64,000 nt of DNA from Candidatus Olsenella pullistercoris (GTDB lineage Bacteria > Actinomycetota > Coriobacteriia > Coriobacteriales > Atopobiaceae): positions 19,603 through 83,602 of the forward strand of contig DXBM01000010.1 of NCBI GenBank assembly GCA_019116525.1, given 5' to 3'. Positions within the stretch are counted from its first letter, which is position 1. Each line of letters begins with the position of its first letter. Below are positions 1 through 8,078 of this stretch, piece after piece. The position numbers and the translations under genes are program-made. The notes beneath the pieces were generated by a model. It made no database searches, was not told where the DNA came from, and saw nothing but the letters and a program-made list of their open reading frames with translations.

Positions 1-513
1 GGCCAAGTTGGCTTTATCCTTTCCAACCCAATCTCTTACTGCGGCGTTCTCGTACGGTTTGCACTGGAGTTCCTCAATCCGTTCGTCTTTTCAAGCGAGC
101 CAAATTCGCTTATGAATGCGCTCTCTTCGTTTCCGTTTCTTGCTCCCTCGAGACCTCTTCTGGGGCTCGTTGAGTGGGGGACTCTTGCTTTTGCGGCGGT
201 GTGCGACCGAGATACAAGCGACCGTACCTATCGAGGATTTGCGTCCAAGATGTCCGTCGTACTTGGCGTGATTGGCTCCTTCGTTCTCATTGCGACAGCT
301 TTGTACGTTTCTTTTACGCCCGTTGGGCTTCAAACGGTCAATGGAGTGCAGCATCGCTACCTCTTGCCACTTCTGGTCCCCATATTGCTTGTCTTTTCCA
401 ACTTTGCGGACAGTCCGCTCAGGAGGCGAGAAAGGTACGCTTGCTACTTTCTTTCAGTAGAGTGGGCGGTGCTCACGTTTGTGATGGCTACGATGTTCGT
501 GGTTGCATTCTAG
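1..513 (+). CDS. DUF2142-like membrane protein, C-terminal part
   Basis: The frame is open from base 1, so the true start lies upstream; the ORF-track start at 112 is an internal Met. The visible 170 residues are hydrophobic with several membrane segments. They contain 'VNGVQHRYLLPLL', which matches 'GVQGRYFIPVLPLL' near the end of the complete DUF2142 protein at 4425-6062. DUF2142 proteins are polytopic and usually sit in surface-polysaccharide loci, possibly as lipid-linked-sugar glycosyltransferases or transporters; the biochemical role is not established. It ends 13 nt before the CAP gene. Family by internal similarity is fairly sure; function is inferred. Confidence 0.7.
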   Translation, partial: GQVGFILSNPISYCGVLVRFALEFLNPFVFSSEPNSLMNALSSFPFLAPSRPLLGLVEWGTLAFAAVCDRDTSDRTYRGFASKMSVVLGVIGSFVLIATALYVSFTPVGLQTVNGVQHRYLLPLLVPILLVFSNFADSPLRRRERYACYFLSVEWAVLTFVMATMFVVAF

Positions 514-526
514 GAAAGGAGCACAA

Positions 527-1903
527 ATGAGGATGTCTCAGTTGTCAATGCGTGTTGCCGCGCTGCTCTCTGGCGTTGCTCTCGCGATCTGCCTCGCTCC
601 CACGGCGGCGGGGGCACAGCCCGTTGGGGATGCCCAGGACCTTGTCATTGAGGCTCCCGCTCAGGAGATCTCCCTCGGCAACCCTGCTGGCCAAGGGGCT
701 CCAGAGGAGTCCGTGAAGGCCGCGAGCGGTCAGTATGCCACGTTTTCGTTGCCTGTTACGGGCACGGTCCGCTATGACTACGCGTGGCAGGTGCTCAGCC
801 TTGTGAACCAGCAGCGCGAGGCGAGTGGCCTCGCTGCCCTGACCATGGACCAGGGCCTGCTCGACACCGCTGTCCTGCGCTCGGCTGAGACCGTGGTCCT
901 GTTCTCTCACGACCGGCCGAACGGACAGGACTGCTTCTCCGCGTTCCCGTCCGGCTCGACCGCGTCTGGCGAGAACATCGCTATGGGTCAGACGAGCCCA
1001 AGCCAGGTAATGACGTCCTGGATGAATTCTCAGGGTCACCGTCAGAACATCCTGAACGGCAGCTACACCACCATAGGCATTAGCTGTCTTGAGGTGAACG
1101 GCTCCCTCTATTGGGTGCAGTGTTTCGGCAACAGGCTCTCCGGCGCAGCATCCCGGCCCGGCAACCAGACCGTGACCCAGCAGGTGCAGGTTGCTCCCGA
1201 GGCGTTTGGCCTTGAGGTCTCCGTCGTTGCCACATCCTCTGACGGCAAGAACACCGTCTCGCTTCCGAGCAAGGTCGCAGCGGGCTCGACCCAGCACTTC
1301 GCCCTCGTGGTGGAGGATTCGAGCGGCGATCTCTATGAGGTTGGCGATGCGACGAGGTGGAGCTCGAGCAGCCAGGGCGTGGCGACGATTGACGCGAGCG
1401 GCACGGCAACGTTCCGCGCGAGCGGCAAGACGACCATCACGGCAACGACCTCGGCTGGCCTCACGGCGTCCGTCGATCTTGGCGTGACGGTCCTCAAGAA
1501 GGGCGAGGGCCCGGTCTACCGTCTGTACAACGTCAACAGTGGCCTCCACCACTATACGACGAGCTCTTACGAGCGCGACCATCTCGTCAGTCTTGGCTGG
1601 CGCGACGAAGGCGCTTCGTTCTGGGTATCCATTGACTCCGGGACGCGCATCTATCGCAACTATAACCCCAACGATGGAAACCACAACTGGACGCAGTCTG
1701 CCTACGAGCACAACTACCTCACCTCGATTGGCTGGGATGACGAAGGCACGGCGTGGTACATCCCCGCAGGTGCCAGCTCCCCTGTGTACCGTCTCTACAA
1801 CCCCAACTCCGGCGAGCACGTCTACACCATGAGCAAGTTCGAGTACGACCGGGTGGTCGCAGCCGGCTGGCAGGGCGAGGACATTGCTTGGATGAGCCTG
1901 TAG
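527..1903 (+). CDS. Secreted CAP-domain protein with BIG2 and three C-terminal DUF5648-type repeats
   Basis: The start is ATG 527 (MRMSQLSMR), 5 nt after an AAAGGAG site; the track start at 503 overlaps the upstream gene and has no ribosome site. There is an N-terminal signal peptide (hydrophobic 9-25, likely cut after AGA near 30). Residues about 83-198 form a CAP/SCP-PR1 domain with 'LVNQQREASGLAAL', 'SGENIA' and 'GHRQNIL'. Residues about 227-324 resemble a bacterial Ig-like (BIG2) domain. The tail holds three repeats of about 45 residues of the type 'YRLYNVNSGLHHYTTSSYERD'. The same tail occurs on three other cell-wall proteins here, so surface retention is likely. The biochemical role of bacterial CAP proteins is largely unknown. 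A stem-loop terminator follows. Confidence 0.88.
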   Translation: MRMSQLSMRVAALLSGVALAICLAPTAAGAQPVGDAQDLVIEAPAQEISLGNPAGQGAPEESVKAASGQYATFSLPVTGTVRYDYAWQVLSLVNQQREASGLAALTMDQGLLDTAVLRSAETVVLFSHDRPNGQDCFSAFPSGSTASGENIAMGQTSPSQVMTSWMNSQGHRQNILNGSYTTIGISCLEVNGSLYWVQCFGNRLSGAASRPGNQTVTQQVQVAPEAFGLEVSVVATSSDGKNTVSLPSKVAAGSTQHFALVVEDSSGDLYEVGDATRWSSSSQGVATIDASGTATFRASGKTTITATTSAGLTASVDLGVTVLKKGEGPVYRLYNVNSGLHHYTTSSYERDHLVSLGWRDEGASFWVSIDSGTRIYRNYNPNDGNHNWTQSAYEHNYLTSIGWDDEGTAWYIPAGASSPVYRLYNPNSGEHVYTMSKFEYDRVVAAGWQGEDIAWMSL

Positions 1904-1928
1904 AATGACATCTCTGTGACGGGCAAAT

Positions 1929-1968
1929 CGTGGGCCGGTGCAAACTGCCGGCCCACGCCGTTGTTTTG
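1929..1968 (+). terminator. Rho-independent terminator after the CAP gene
   Basis: A perfect 10-bp stem (CGTGGGCCGG / CCGGCCCACG) with a 9-nt loop is followed by CCGTTGTTTT. It lies 25 nt after the CAP stop codon and before the GT4 gene, so it separates the two transcription units. Confidence 0.8.
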
Positions 1969-1998
1969 GAGTTTGGGCGAGGCTTTCGGGGGAGAGAC

Positions 1999-3141
1999 AT
2001 GGAAGGATGCTCTTACGCTTTGTTTTCCGCTCAATATCCTCCGCACATGGGCGGTATCGAGAGCTTTACCCAGGGTCTTGCCAGTGCCCTTGTCGAAAGA
2101 GGCAACGACGTTCTTGTCGTGACAAACGACACGGACGGCGTCGGTTCGGGCATTGTGCGAGAACGTGGGGTAGATGTCGCTCGGCTTCCATGCCGTCCGC
2201 TCATCGGAGGGCGCTTACCTCTCGCGTTGCACAACGCTTCATGCTCTGAGGTGCTCTCGGAGGTCTCCAAGCGAAAGCTTGACGGCGTACTGGTGAACGC
2301 AAGGTTCTATCCGCATTCGCTTTTAGGTATGCGAGTTGCGCGCGAGCATGGCCTGTCGCCCGTGGTTCTCGACCATGGGTCAGCGTATCTCACTTTTGGC
2401 AATCCCGTCCTCGATGTTGGCGTTCGGATGTGGGAGCACGTTATCACGATGATGGGCAAGAGCTACGGCCCCCGGTACTATGGAATCTCCGAAAAGAGTG
2501 TCGATTGGCTACGAGCCTTTGGCATTCGGGCGTGTGGCGTCATCCCCAACGCAATTGACGCGGCATCGTATCGGGGGTCGGCCTCCAGCCGGGATTTCCG
2601 AGGCGAGTTGGGCGTTGCTGGGAGTGCACCTCTTGTTGTGTTCGTGGGCAGACTCATTCCCGAAAAGGGGGTGCGCTCGATCATAGAGGCGTCTAGGGAT
2701 AAGTCGCTTGCCGCGTTTGGAGTGACGTTCGTGTTGGCTGGCGATGGACCCCTTGCAGGGGAGGTTCGTGCTGCTGAGGGGGGTGCGCTGCGATGGGTTG
2801 GCAGGCTCTCGCGTGAGGACACCGCCGCTCTGCTCCTTCAGGCGAACCTGCTTTGTCTCCCCTCGCGTTCGGAGGGCTTCTCGACAACGCTGCTCGAGGC
2901 GGCATCGTGCGCATGTCCAGCTCTTGTGACAGATGTGGGCGGTGCGCGAGAGCTTATCCCGGACGGATCATACGGAAAAATCATGGCAGACGCCTCATCT
3001 CGGAGCATCGTGCGCGATATCGTCGCTCTTCTGGAGCGACGTGAGAATCTTGCAGCTATGGGGAGACGTGGGCAAAGACTCGTGAGCGAGCTTTTCTCTT
3101 GGGACAATACCGCTCGGGCAATCGAGCAAGCCTGCTTGTGA
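1999..3141 (+). CDS. Family 4 glycosyltransferase (GT-B)
   Basis: The start is ATG 1999 (MEGCSYALFSAQYPP) after a GGGGGAGAG site; the track start at 1930 lies inside the upstream terminator. At 380 aa this is a normal GT4 length. The N-terminal half has the acceptor-side pattern 'YPPHMGGIESF'. From about residue 214 the donor-binding half shows 'FVGRLIPEKGV' and the E-x7-E motif in 'SEGFSTTLLEAASC'. GT4 enzymes transfer a sugar from a nucleotide donor with retention of configuration, in the cytoplasm at the membrane. It begins the glycosyltransferase run, which points to a cell-surface polysaccharide. Donor and acceptor cannot be read from sequence. Confidence 0.9.
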   Translation: MEGCSYALFSAQYPPHMGGIESFTQGLASALVERGNDVLVVTNDTDGVGSGIVRERGVDVARLPCRPLIGGRLPLALHNASCSEVLSEVSKRKLDGVLVNARFYPHSLLGMRVAREHGLSPVVLDHGSAYLTFGNPVLDVGVRMWEHVITMMGKSYGPRYYGISEKSVDWLRAFGIRACGVIPNAIDAASYRGSASSRDFRGELGVAGSAPLVVFVGRLIPEKGVRSIIEASRDKSLAAFGVTFVLAGDGPLAGEVRAAEGGALRWVGRLSREDTAALLLQANLLCLPSRSEGFSTTLLEAASCACPALVTDVGGARELIPDGSYGKIMADASSRSIVRDIVALLERRENLAAMGRRGQRLVSELFSWDNTARAIEQACL

Positions 3142-3160
3142 TTCGCTTTGCATGGGCGTG

Positions 3161-3188
3161 TTGCACCCCGACGGTTTGATACCATATT
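3161..3188 (+). promoter_or_regulatory. Candidate promoter for the GT2/DUF2304 pair
   Basis: TTGCAC and CATATT are separated by 16 nt in the 96-nt gap after the GT4 gene. This is a plausible but imperfect sigma-70-type match; no other evidence. Confidence 0.35.
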
Positions 3189-3237
3189 GCAGGTTGATTC
3201 GTGAGACGGGATTTCGTTGTCAGGGAGGTATGAGAAA

Positions 3238-3951
3238 GTGAGCGCTCGGGCCCCACGCGTGCTCGTGGTCATTCCTTGCTACAACGAGCAGGACAGCGTT
3301 GTCGCGACGGTAAAAAAGGTCAGCCAGCTGGGATATGACTACGTTGTGATTAATGACGGGTCCACGGATGCGACGCTGGAGCTTTGCCGCCGTGCCGGCT
3401 TCAATGTCCTGGACCTGCCGCAGAACCTTGGCATCGGGGGTGCGGTACAGGCTGGGCATAAGTATGCACGGCGCTTTGGGTATGACATAGATGTACAAGT
3501 GGATGGTGACGGACAGCACGACCCGCTCTTCATCAAGAACGTGGTCAGGCTTGTCGAGGAGGGTGCCGATCTCGCTATCGGCTCGAGATTCATCGACGGC
3601 GCCGAGGGGTTTCGCTCCACGTTCCTTCGCCGTGTCGGCATAGCATGGCTCTCATTTTGGCTGCGTCTATTTACGGGTCGACGCGTGACTGACCCCACCT
3701 CGGGATTCAGGGCATGCGGACCCCGTGCGATTGACCTATTCTGCCGTGACTACCCGTCTGATTATCCAGAGCCGGAGTCTATTGCCAAGGCCCTCAAATT
3801 GGGTCTCAATGTTGTGGAGACGCCCGTGAGGATGCTTGAGCGTCAGGGTGGAAGGTCATCAATTGGGGGGCTCGGCACCATCTACTTCATGATCAAGGTG
3901 TCGCTGGCAATTTGGATTTCATGCTGGTCTACAAGGGGGGAGCGTTCGTGA
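3238..3951 (+). CDS. Family 2 glycosyltransferase, DPM1/polyprenyl-phosphate sugar transferase-like
   Basis: GTG 3238 is chosen because GGGAGG lies 9 nt upstream; the track start is a TTG at 3217. The 237-aa protein has the GT-A pattern 'VLVVIPCYNEQDSV', 'VINDGSTD', the metal-binding DxD in 'VDGDGQHDP', and 'GSRFIDGAEG'. Short GT2 proteins of this type resemble dolichyl-phosphate-mannose synthase and usually load a sugar onto a polyprenyl phosphate at the inner membrane face. Its stop overlaps the start of the DUF2304 gene by 4 nt (GTGA). That pairing is recurrent for this class and suggests the two proteins act together in making a lipid-linked sugar donor. The sugar is unknown. Confidence 0.88.
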   Translation: MSARAPRVLVVIPCYNEQDSVVATVKKVSQLGYDYVVINDGSTDATLELCRRAGFNVLDLPQNLGIGGAVQAGHKYARRFGYDIDVQVDGDGQHDPLFIKNVVRLVEEGADLAIGSRFIDGAEGFRSTFLRRVGIAWLSFWLRLFTGRRVTDPTSGFRACGPRAIDLFCRDYPSDYPEPESIAKALKLGLNVVETPVRMLERQGGRSSIGGLGTIYFMIKVSLAIWISCWSTRGERS

Positions 3952-4319
3952 GCGAAATACTCAGGATTGTTGCTGTCGTGGCTTCCGCGCTCTTCCTTAT
4001 GGGCGTGGTTCGACTGGTAATTCGCGGTCGGCTGCTCCTAAAATACTCACTGCTCTGGATGTTGCTCGCTGTCTTGGTCTTTCTCTGCGGTCTATTTCCT
4101 CAGATTGTGTACGAAGTCGCTCGACTCTTGGGGTTCGTATCACCTTCCAACCTTGCGCTGCTGGCGGGCGTGGTTATGTTGCTTGTCATTGCGCTTTCTT
4201 TGAGTGTTGCCGTCAGTCGTCTCGTTGTTGCGAACAAAAACCTCACGCAGAGGGTTGCCATCCTTGAGCATGAGATTGAGCGTGCGGACGCGCGGGGAGT
4301 GACCGCTCCCGAGGTTTGA
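3948..4319 (+). CDS. DUF2304 small membrane protein
   Basis: GTG 3948 overlaps the preceding TGA (GTGA), indicating translational coupling; the track start at 3912 would overlap much further. The 123-aa protein has three hydrophobic helices (about 5-22, 28-50 and 60-85). A charged, probably coiled-coil tail follows (KNLTQRVAILEHEIE). This is the layout of DUF2304 proteins, which accompany GT2 enzymes in polysaccharide loci. A role as membrane partner of the preceding GT2 is inferred from gene coupling only. Confidence 0.8.
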   Translation: MSEILRIVAVVASALFLMGVVRLVIRGRLLLKYSLLWMLLAVLVFLCGLFPQIVYEVARLLGFVSPSNLALLAGVVMLLVIALSLSVAVSRLVVANKNLTQRVAILEHEIERADARGVTAPEV

Positions 4320-4424
4320 GCGTTCGCGCGCGGCTAGCGCCGCCCATCAATGCGGTATGGTTGCATGGGCCGGCGATTGAAGTGGTGGCTCATGTCACCT
4401 TGCGATTTGGGAAGAGGCTTGCAG

Positions 4425-6062
4425 ATGACAGAACTCCCCACTAGGTCAGGCCACGCTGGGCTGAGTTTGACGACAGAGGGGAGGGGCCCCGTTCGTAGGA
4501 GCGCGACTGTGGGTGCCGCTCTCGTTCTTTTTCTGGTTGCATGTGGATGCTATCTTTTTGCTCGCTACGACAGCAAGTATACGCTCGTCATGACCGCCCT
4601 CTTCGCCGTGTTCTTGGCGGCAATAATATTGGTGCGTCATTTTGCGAGGCGGGGTTCATTTGATTGTGATGTCCCATATGTAGTTACGCTGTGCCTCACT
4701 GGCCTTGCGTTCTTTATCGTCTTTGCTCCGGGTACGGTGCCAGACGAAATCTATCACTTCAACGCAGCATATAAATATACTGATGTCTGGCTTGGGCAGG
4801 AGACGACCGACAGTTCCATTGCCATGCGCACTGACGACCTTGTTTTTGAAACTGAGGTCCTTTACTCGTATCATCAGGACCCCAATCAGTCGGTACCGTT
4901 GCTAAATAGGTCGTCCTATCGAAATACGATTCAGCACGCATCTTTATTTGTGGATAACGCCGACACTATCCAGCAGCCTGTGGACTCCTCGTATCCCATT
5001 GAGTCGAACGTTCCCCAGCTCAAATTGCCTTCAGCGATTGGCATCCTCATTGCCCGGCTGCTCAACTTGGGTGCCGTTCCTCTCTTTTATTTGGGCAGGC
5101 TGTTCAACTTTGCCTACTTTGTCGTGCTTGCTGTGGCGGCTGTGAGGCTGACCCCTGTAGGGCGGGGAGTGTTCAAGGCGATTTCCCTGCTGCCCATGAC
5201 ATTGCATCTTGCTGCGTCGTATTCTTATGATGCTGGCACGATCGGCCTTGCTATGCTCTTCAGCGCTCTTGCGCTGAGGGCGATTCTCGCAGAAGGGCGG
5301 CTTGGAAGGAGTGAGCTTGTAGCCTTGGCCTGCTCTGCGATTGCCCTTGCACCCTGCAAAGTTATCTACTCTTTGCTTCTGATTCTTCTTTTCTTCATCC
5401 CCGCTGAGAGGTTTTGCTCGCGCCGGTGGGGGATGGCGTTCAAGCTTGGCATCGTGTTCGTTTCTTTCTTGGTGGTGGTTGGCTTACGCTATGAGACGTT
5501 CCTCAACCTATTGACGGGTGAGACGGAGGCAACGACAGCACAGATCAAGTACGAGGGAGTTTCGGAGTACTACTCTCTCTCCTCTCTTCTGCTCAATCCC
5601 GTTGGGACCATTCTCCTCATGTTGCGTACGCTTGAGGGGCTGGGTGACATGTATGTGTTCAGCATGGTTGGGACCCAACTCGCGTGGTTTCAGGGCAGCC
5701 TGTATGCTCCTGACTATGTTGGCATTGCTCTTCTATTCTTGCTTGCTGTCTCCACGGTTTGCTGCCCCGAGGATGATGCTGTTTTGCCGCGCGGCGTCAG
5801 GGTCGCCCTTGTTTCTGCGTTTCTTGTCTTTGTCGTTGCTCTGCTTTTCCAGTTTGCTATCTCGTGGACCGAGGCGGGCGCGGATATCATAGCCGGCGTT
5901 CAGGGGCGCTACTTCATTCCCGTGCTGCCCCTGTTGCTCCTTGCGCTTAGGGGTGGAATGATTCGCTCCTCTGTTTCACTTGTGTCAAAGATCGAAATTG
6001 CCGAGTCCCTCATTGGGTTGCTTGTTGTCCTGAGGGTCTTTGCCATTGCCTTGACCTTGTAG
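4425..6062 (+). CDS. DUF2142 family polytopic membrane protein
   Basis: ATG 4425 (MTELPTRSG) follows a GGAAGAGG-like site. The track start at 4350 would add 25 residues with no ribosome site. The 545-aa product has many hydrophobic segments. An early extracytoplasmic loop reads 'PGTVPDEIYHFNAAY', the conserved aspartate/glutamate-rich first loop typical of DUF2142 and related GT-C proteins. The C-terminal 'GVQGRYFIPVLP' is shared with the truncated gene at the left end. A GT-C-like role, taking sugar from a polyprenyl phosphate carrier such as the one the GT2/DUF2304 pair could make, is plausible but unproven. The next gene starts 9 nt downstream, so co-transcription is likely. Confidence 0.8.
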   Translation: MTELPTRSGHAGLSLTTEGRGPVRRSATVGAALVLFLVACGCYLFARYDSKYTLVMTALFAVFLAAIILVRHFARRGSFDCDVPYVVTLCLTGLAFFIVFAPGTVPDEIYHFNAAYKYTDVWLGQETTDSSIAMRTDDLVFETEVLYSYHQDPNQSVPLLNRSSYRNTIQHASLFVDNADTIQQPVDSSYPIESNVPQLKLPSAIGILIARLLNLGAVPLFYLGRLFNFAYFVVLAVAAVRLTPVGRGVFKAISLLPMTLHLAASYSYDAGTIGLAMLFSALALRAILAEGRLGRSELVALACSAIALAPCKVIYSLLLILLFFIPAERFCSRRWGMAFKLGIVFVSFLVVVGLRYETFLNLLTGETEATTAQIKYEGVSEYYSLSSLLLNPVGTILLMLRTLEGLGDMYVFSMVGTQLAWFQGSLYAPDYVGIALLFLLAVSTVCCPEDDAVLPRGVRVALVSAFLVFVVALLFQFAISWTEAGADIIAGVQGRYFIPVLPLLLLALRGGMIRSSVSLVSKIEIAESLIGLLVVLRVFAIALTL

Positions 6063-6071
6063 GAGGTTTCC

Positions 6072-8078
6072 GTGAGAACGCTTGGCATGCCTTTGTCACA
6101 ACGCCGCCTTGGGGCGTGGCACATCTCGCGCCTGCGCATCCTGCCGGCGAACGACGGCACGGACATTGTTCGCTTTGAGGCAAGTTGTGTGGGGAGTCTC
6201 CCGGAAGAGGGTGCCTTGCCTGCCATAGTGGTTCTCGATGGCAACGACCACCCTTCCCAGCTCTCTGATCCAGTTTTGGTCGGTTCATCAAATTGTGAAC
6301 TCGCGACGTTCCCGGGCGTGCCCTGTCGTCGCCTCTGTCTTTCCGTGAGGATTTCCAGCGGGCTTGAGAAGTTCTCTCTCGTTGTGGGGACGGGGGGCGC
6401 AACGGAAGCCATTCTTGACGTGACTGCCTCGGAGGCCAAGCGTCTGCGTGACGCGTGGTGGAGTCGCATGCTGCCAGCCGAGCTTGACGAAGATTACGGG
6501 GAATGGTTCAAGAGGCACCATCTCACTGTTGATGACTATAAAGCGCAGCGTATCGCGCAGCACGACTTTGCGGTTAGGCCCCTTTTCTCGATTATCGTTC
6601 CGCTGTTCAAGACCCCTCTCGAATTCTTCCGAGAGATGGCGGAATCGGTGCTTGTCCAGACCTACGAACGTTTTGAGCTCATTCTGGTGAACGCTTCCCC
6701 GGAGGACGCCCCGCTCTGTCGCGCCTGTGCGGAGCTCGCTTTGAGGGACGATCGCGTGCAAGTGATCACCCTTGACGGAAACCGTGGAATAACCGAGAAC
6801 ACCAATGCGGGCATTGATGCCGCCAAGGGAGACTTTCTGGCATTCTTTGACCACGACGATCTGTTGGAACCGGATTGCCTCTACTGGTACGTCAAAGGAA
6901 TAAACGACTATCCTGAGACAGACCTGCTCTATTGTGACGAGGACAAGCTCGAGAACGGGTCCCTTGGCTTCCCGTTCTTTAAGCCGGACTACGACCGGTT
7001 CTTCCTTGAGACGAACAACTACGTATGTCACCTGCTGACGGTTCGGGCCTCTCTCGCTCGCTCTCTGCCACGCCCGACAGCGGAGCTGGACGGGGCGCAG
7101 GATCACAGCATGGCTCTTGCGGCGGGCGACGTCGCTCGAAACATCTATCACGTAAGAAGAGTTCTTTATCACTGGCGCGTGCACGCGAGCTCCACCGCAG
7201 GCAACGTTGCGGCAAAGCCCGAGTCGCTTGACGCGGGTCGCATCGCTATTGAGCGGCATCTCTCGCGCCTTGGCGAGGAGCGTCGCGTGACGGGCGTGCC
7301 GGGAATGCCTCATTACTACCGGGTCGTTGCCACTCAAGAGACACCTCCCGTTGCCGCTCTGCTCTACGGCGAGCCCGAAGCGGTGGAAAGACGGGTCGCC
7401 AAGCTTGTGTCAGATGGCACTGACGCTGTGCCGGTACATGGGAGAGGAGGCCTTGTTTCCGCCTTTATTGAGGCGGTTGAGCGGCTTGACGCCCCATATG
7501 TCGCACTGCTCTCTGCGAGCGTTGAGCCGGTTGGCGAGTCGTGTCTATCGGCCCTGGCTGCTATGGCGTCGAGGAAGGGTGTGGGCATTGCGGCGCCCGT
7601 TACTCTCTATCCCGATGGTACCGTGCAGGATGCAGGTGTGGCATGCTCACTGGAGGGGACAATTCGTCCAGTGCTTCGTGACATATTCTTTGACGCGAGC
7701 CCACAGATCAGGGGCCTGCTGAGATGTGCGCACACGGTCAGCGCCGCGCGAGGGCACTGCATGGTCGTTGAGAGAAGCCTGCTTCGCGAGCTCCTGAGCG
7801 CGCTGGATGGTTGTCCGGGGCTATTTTGGGACATTGCGCTGTGCCTGGAGGCGCGTCGGAAGCAGGGGCTCGCCACGCTTGTTGTTCCGTCGGCTGTCGT
7901 TCGCGCGCCGATGCCCTCGGAGGCGCTGGCCGAGAGGGCTGACGAAGTCGTGCGCGCTTACGTCAGGGCGCGCGCCTGGCTCTACGCCAATTGGCCGGAG
8001 TTCTTCTCCGATGTTGACCGGTTTTATAATCGCCAGCTCAGGCAGGATGGGTGCTATGGCCTCTCAGACTATTGCTAG
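6072..8078 (+). CDS. GT2 glycosyltransferase with a degenerate second GT2 domain
   Basis: GTG 6072 follows AGGAGG with good spacing. The 668-aa protein has an N-terminal domain of about 150 residues shared with the two tandem GT2 proteins downstream. From about 172 a complete GT2 domain begins: 'FSIIVPLFKTPLEFF', 'ITENTNAG', 'FFDHDDLLEPD' and 'YCDEDKLENG'. The second half (about 425-640) keeps scaffold features such as 'LYPDGTVQDAGV'. The position where its paralogue has 'LLLLNNDTEV' reads 'YVALLSASVEPV', so the DxD-like metal site is gone. It probably acts on a surface polysaccharide with one active catalytic centre. Confidence 0.85.
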   Translation: MRTLGMPLSQRRLGAWHISRLRILPANDGTDIVRFEASCVGSLPEEGALPAIVVLDGNDHPSQLSDPVLVGSSNCELATFPGVPCRRLCLSVRISSGLEKFSLVVGTGGATEAILDVTASEAKRLRDAWWSRMLPAELDEDYGEWFKRHHLTVDDYKAQRIAQHDFAVRPLFSIIVPLFKTPLEFFREMAESVLVQTYERFELILVNASPEDAPLCRACAELALRDDRVQVITLDGNRGITENTNAGIDAAKGDFLAFFDHDDLLEPDCLYWYVKGINDYPETDLLYCDEDKLENGSLGFPFFKPDYDRFFLETNNYVCHLLTVRASLARSLPRPTAELDGAQDHSMALAAGDVARNIYHVRRVLYHWRVHASSTAGNVAAKPESLDAGRIAIERHLSRLGEERRVTGVPGMPHYYRVVATQETPPVAALLYGEPEAVERRVAKLVSDGTDAVPVHGRGGLVSAFIEAVERLDAPYVALLSASVEPVGESCLSALAAMASRKGVGIAAPVTLYPDGTVQDAGVACSLEGTIRPVLRDIFFDASPQIRGLLRCAHTVSAARGHCMVVERSLLRELLSALDGCPGLFWDIALCLEARRKQGLATLVVPSAVVRAPMPSEALAERADEVVRAYVRARAWLYANWPEFFSDVDRFYNRQLRQDGCYGLSDYC

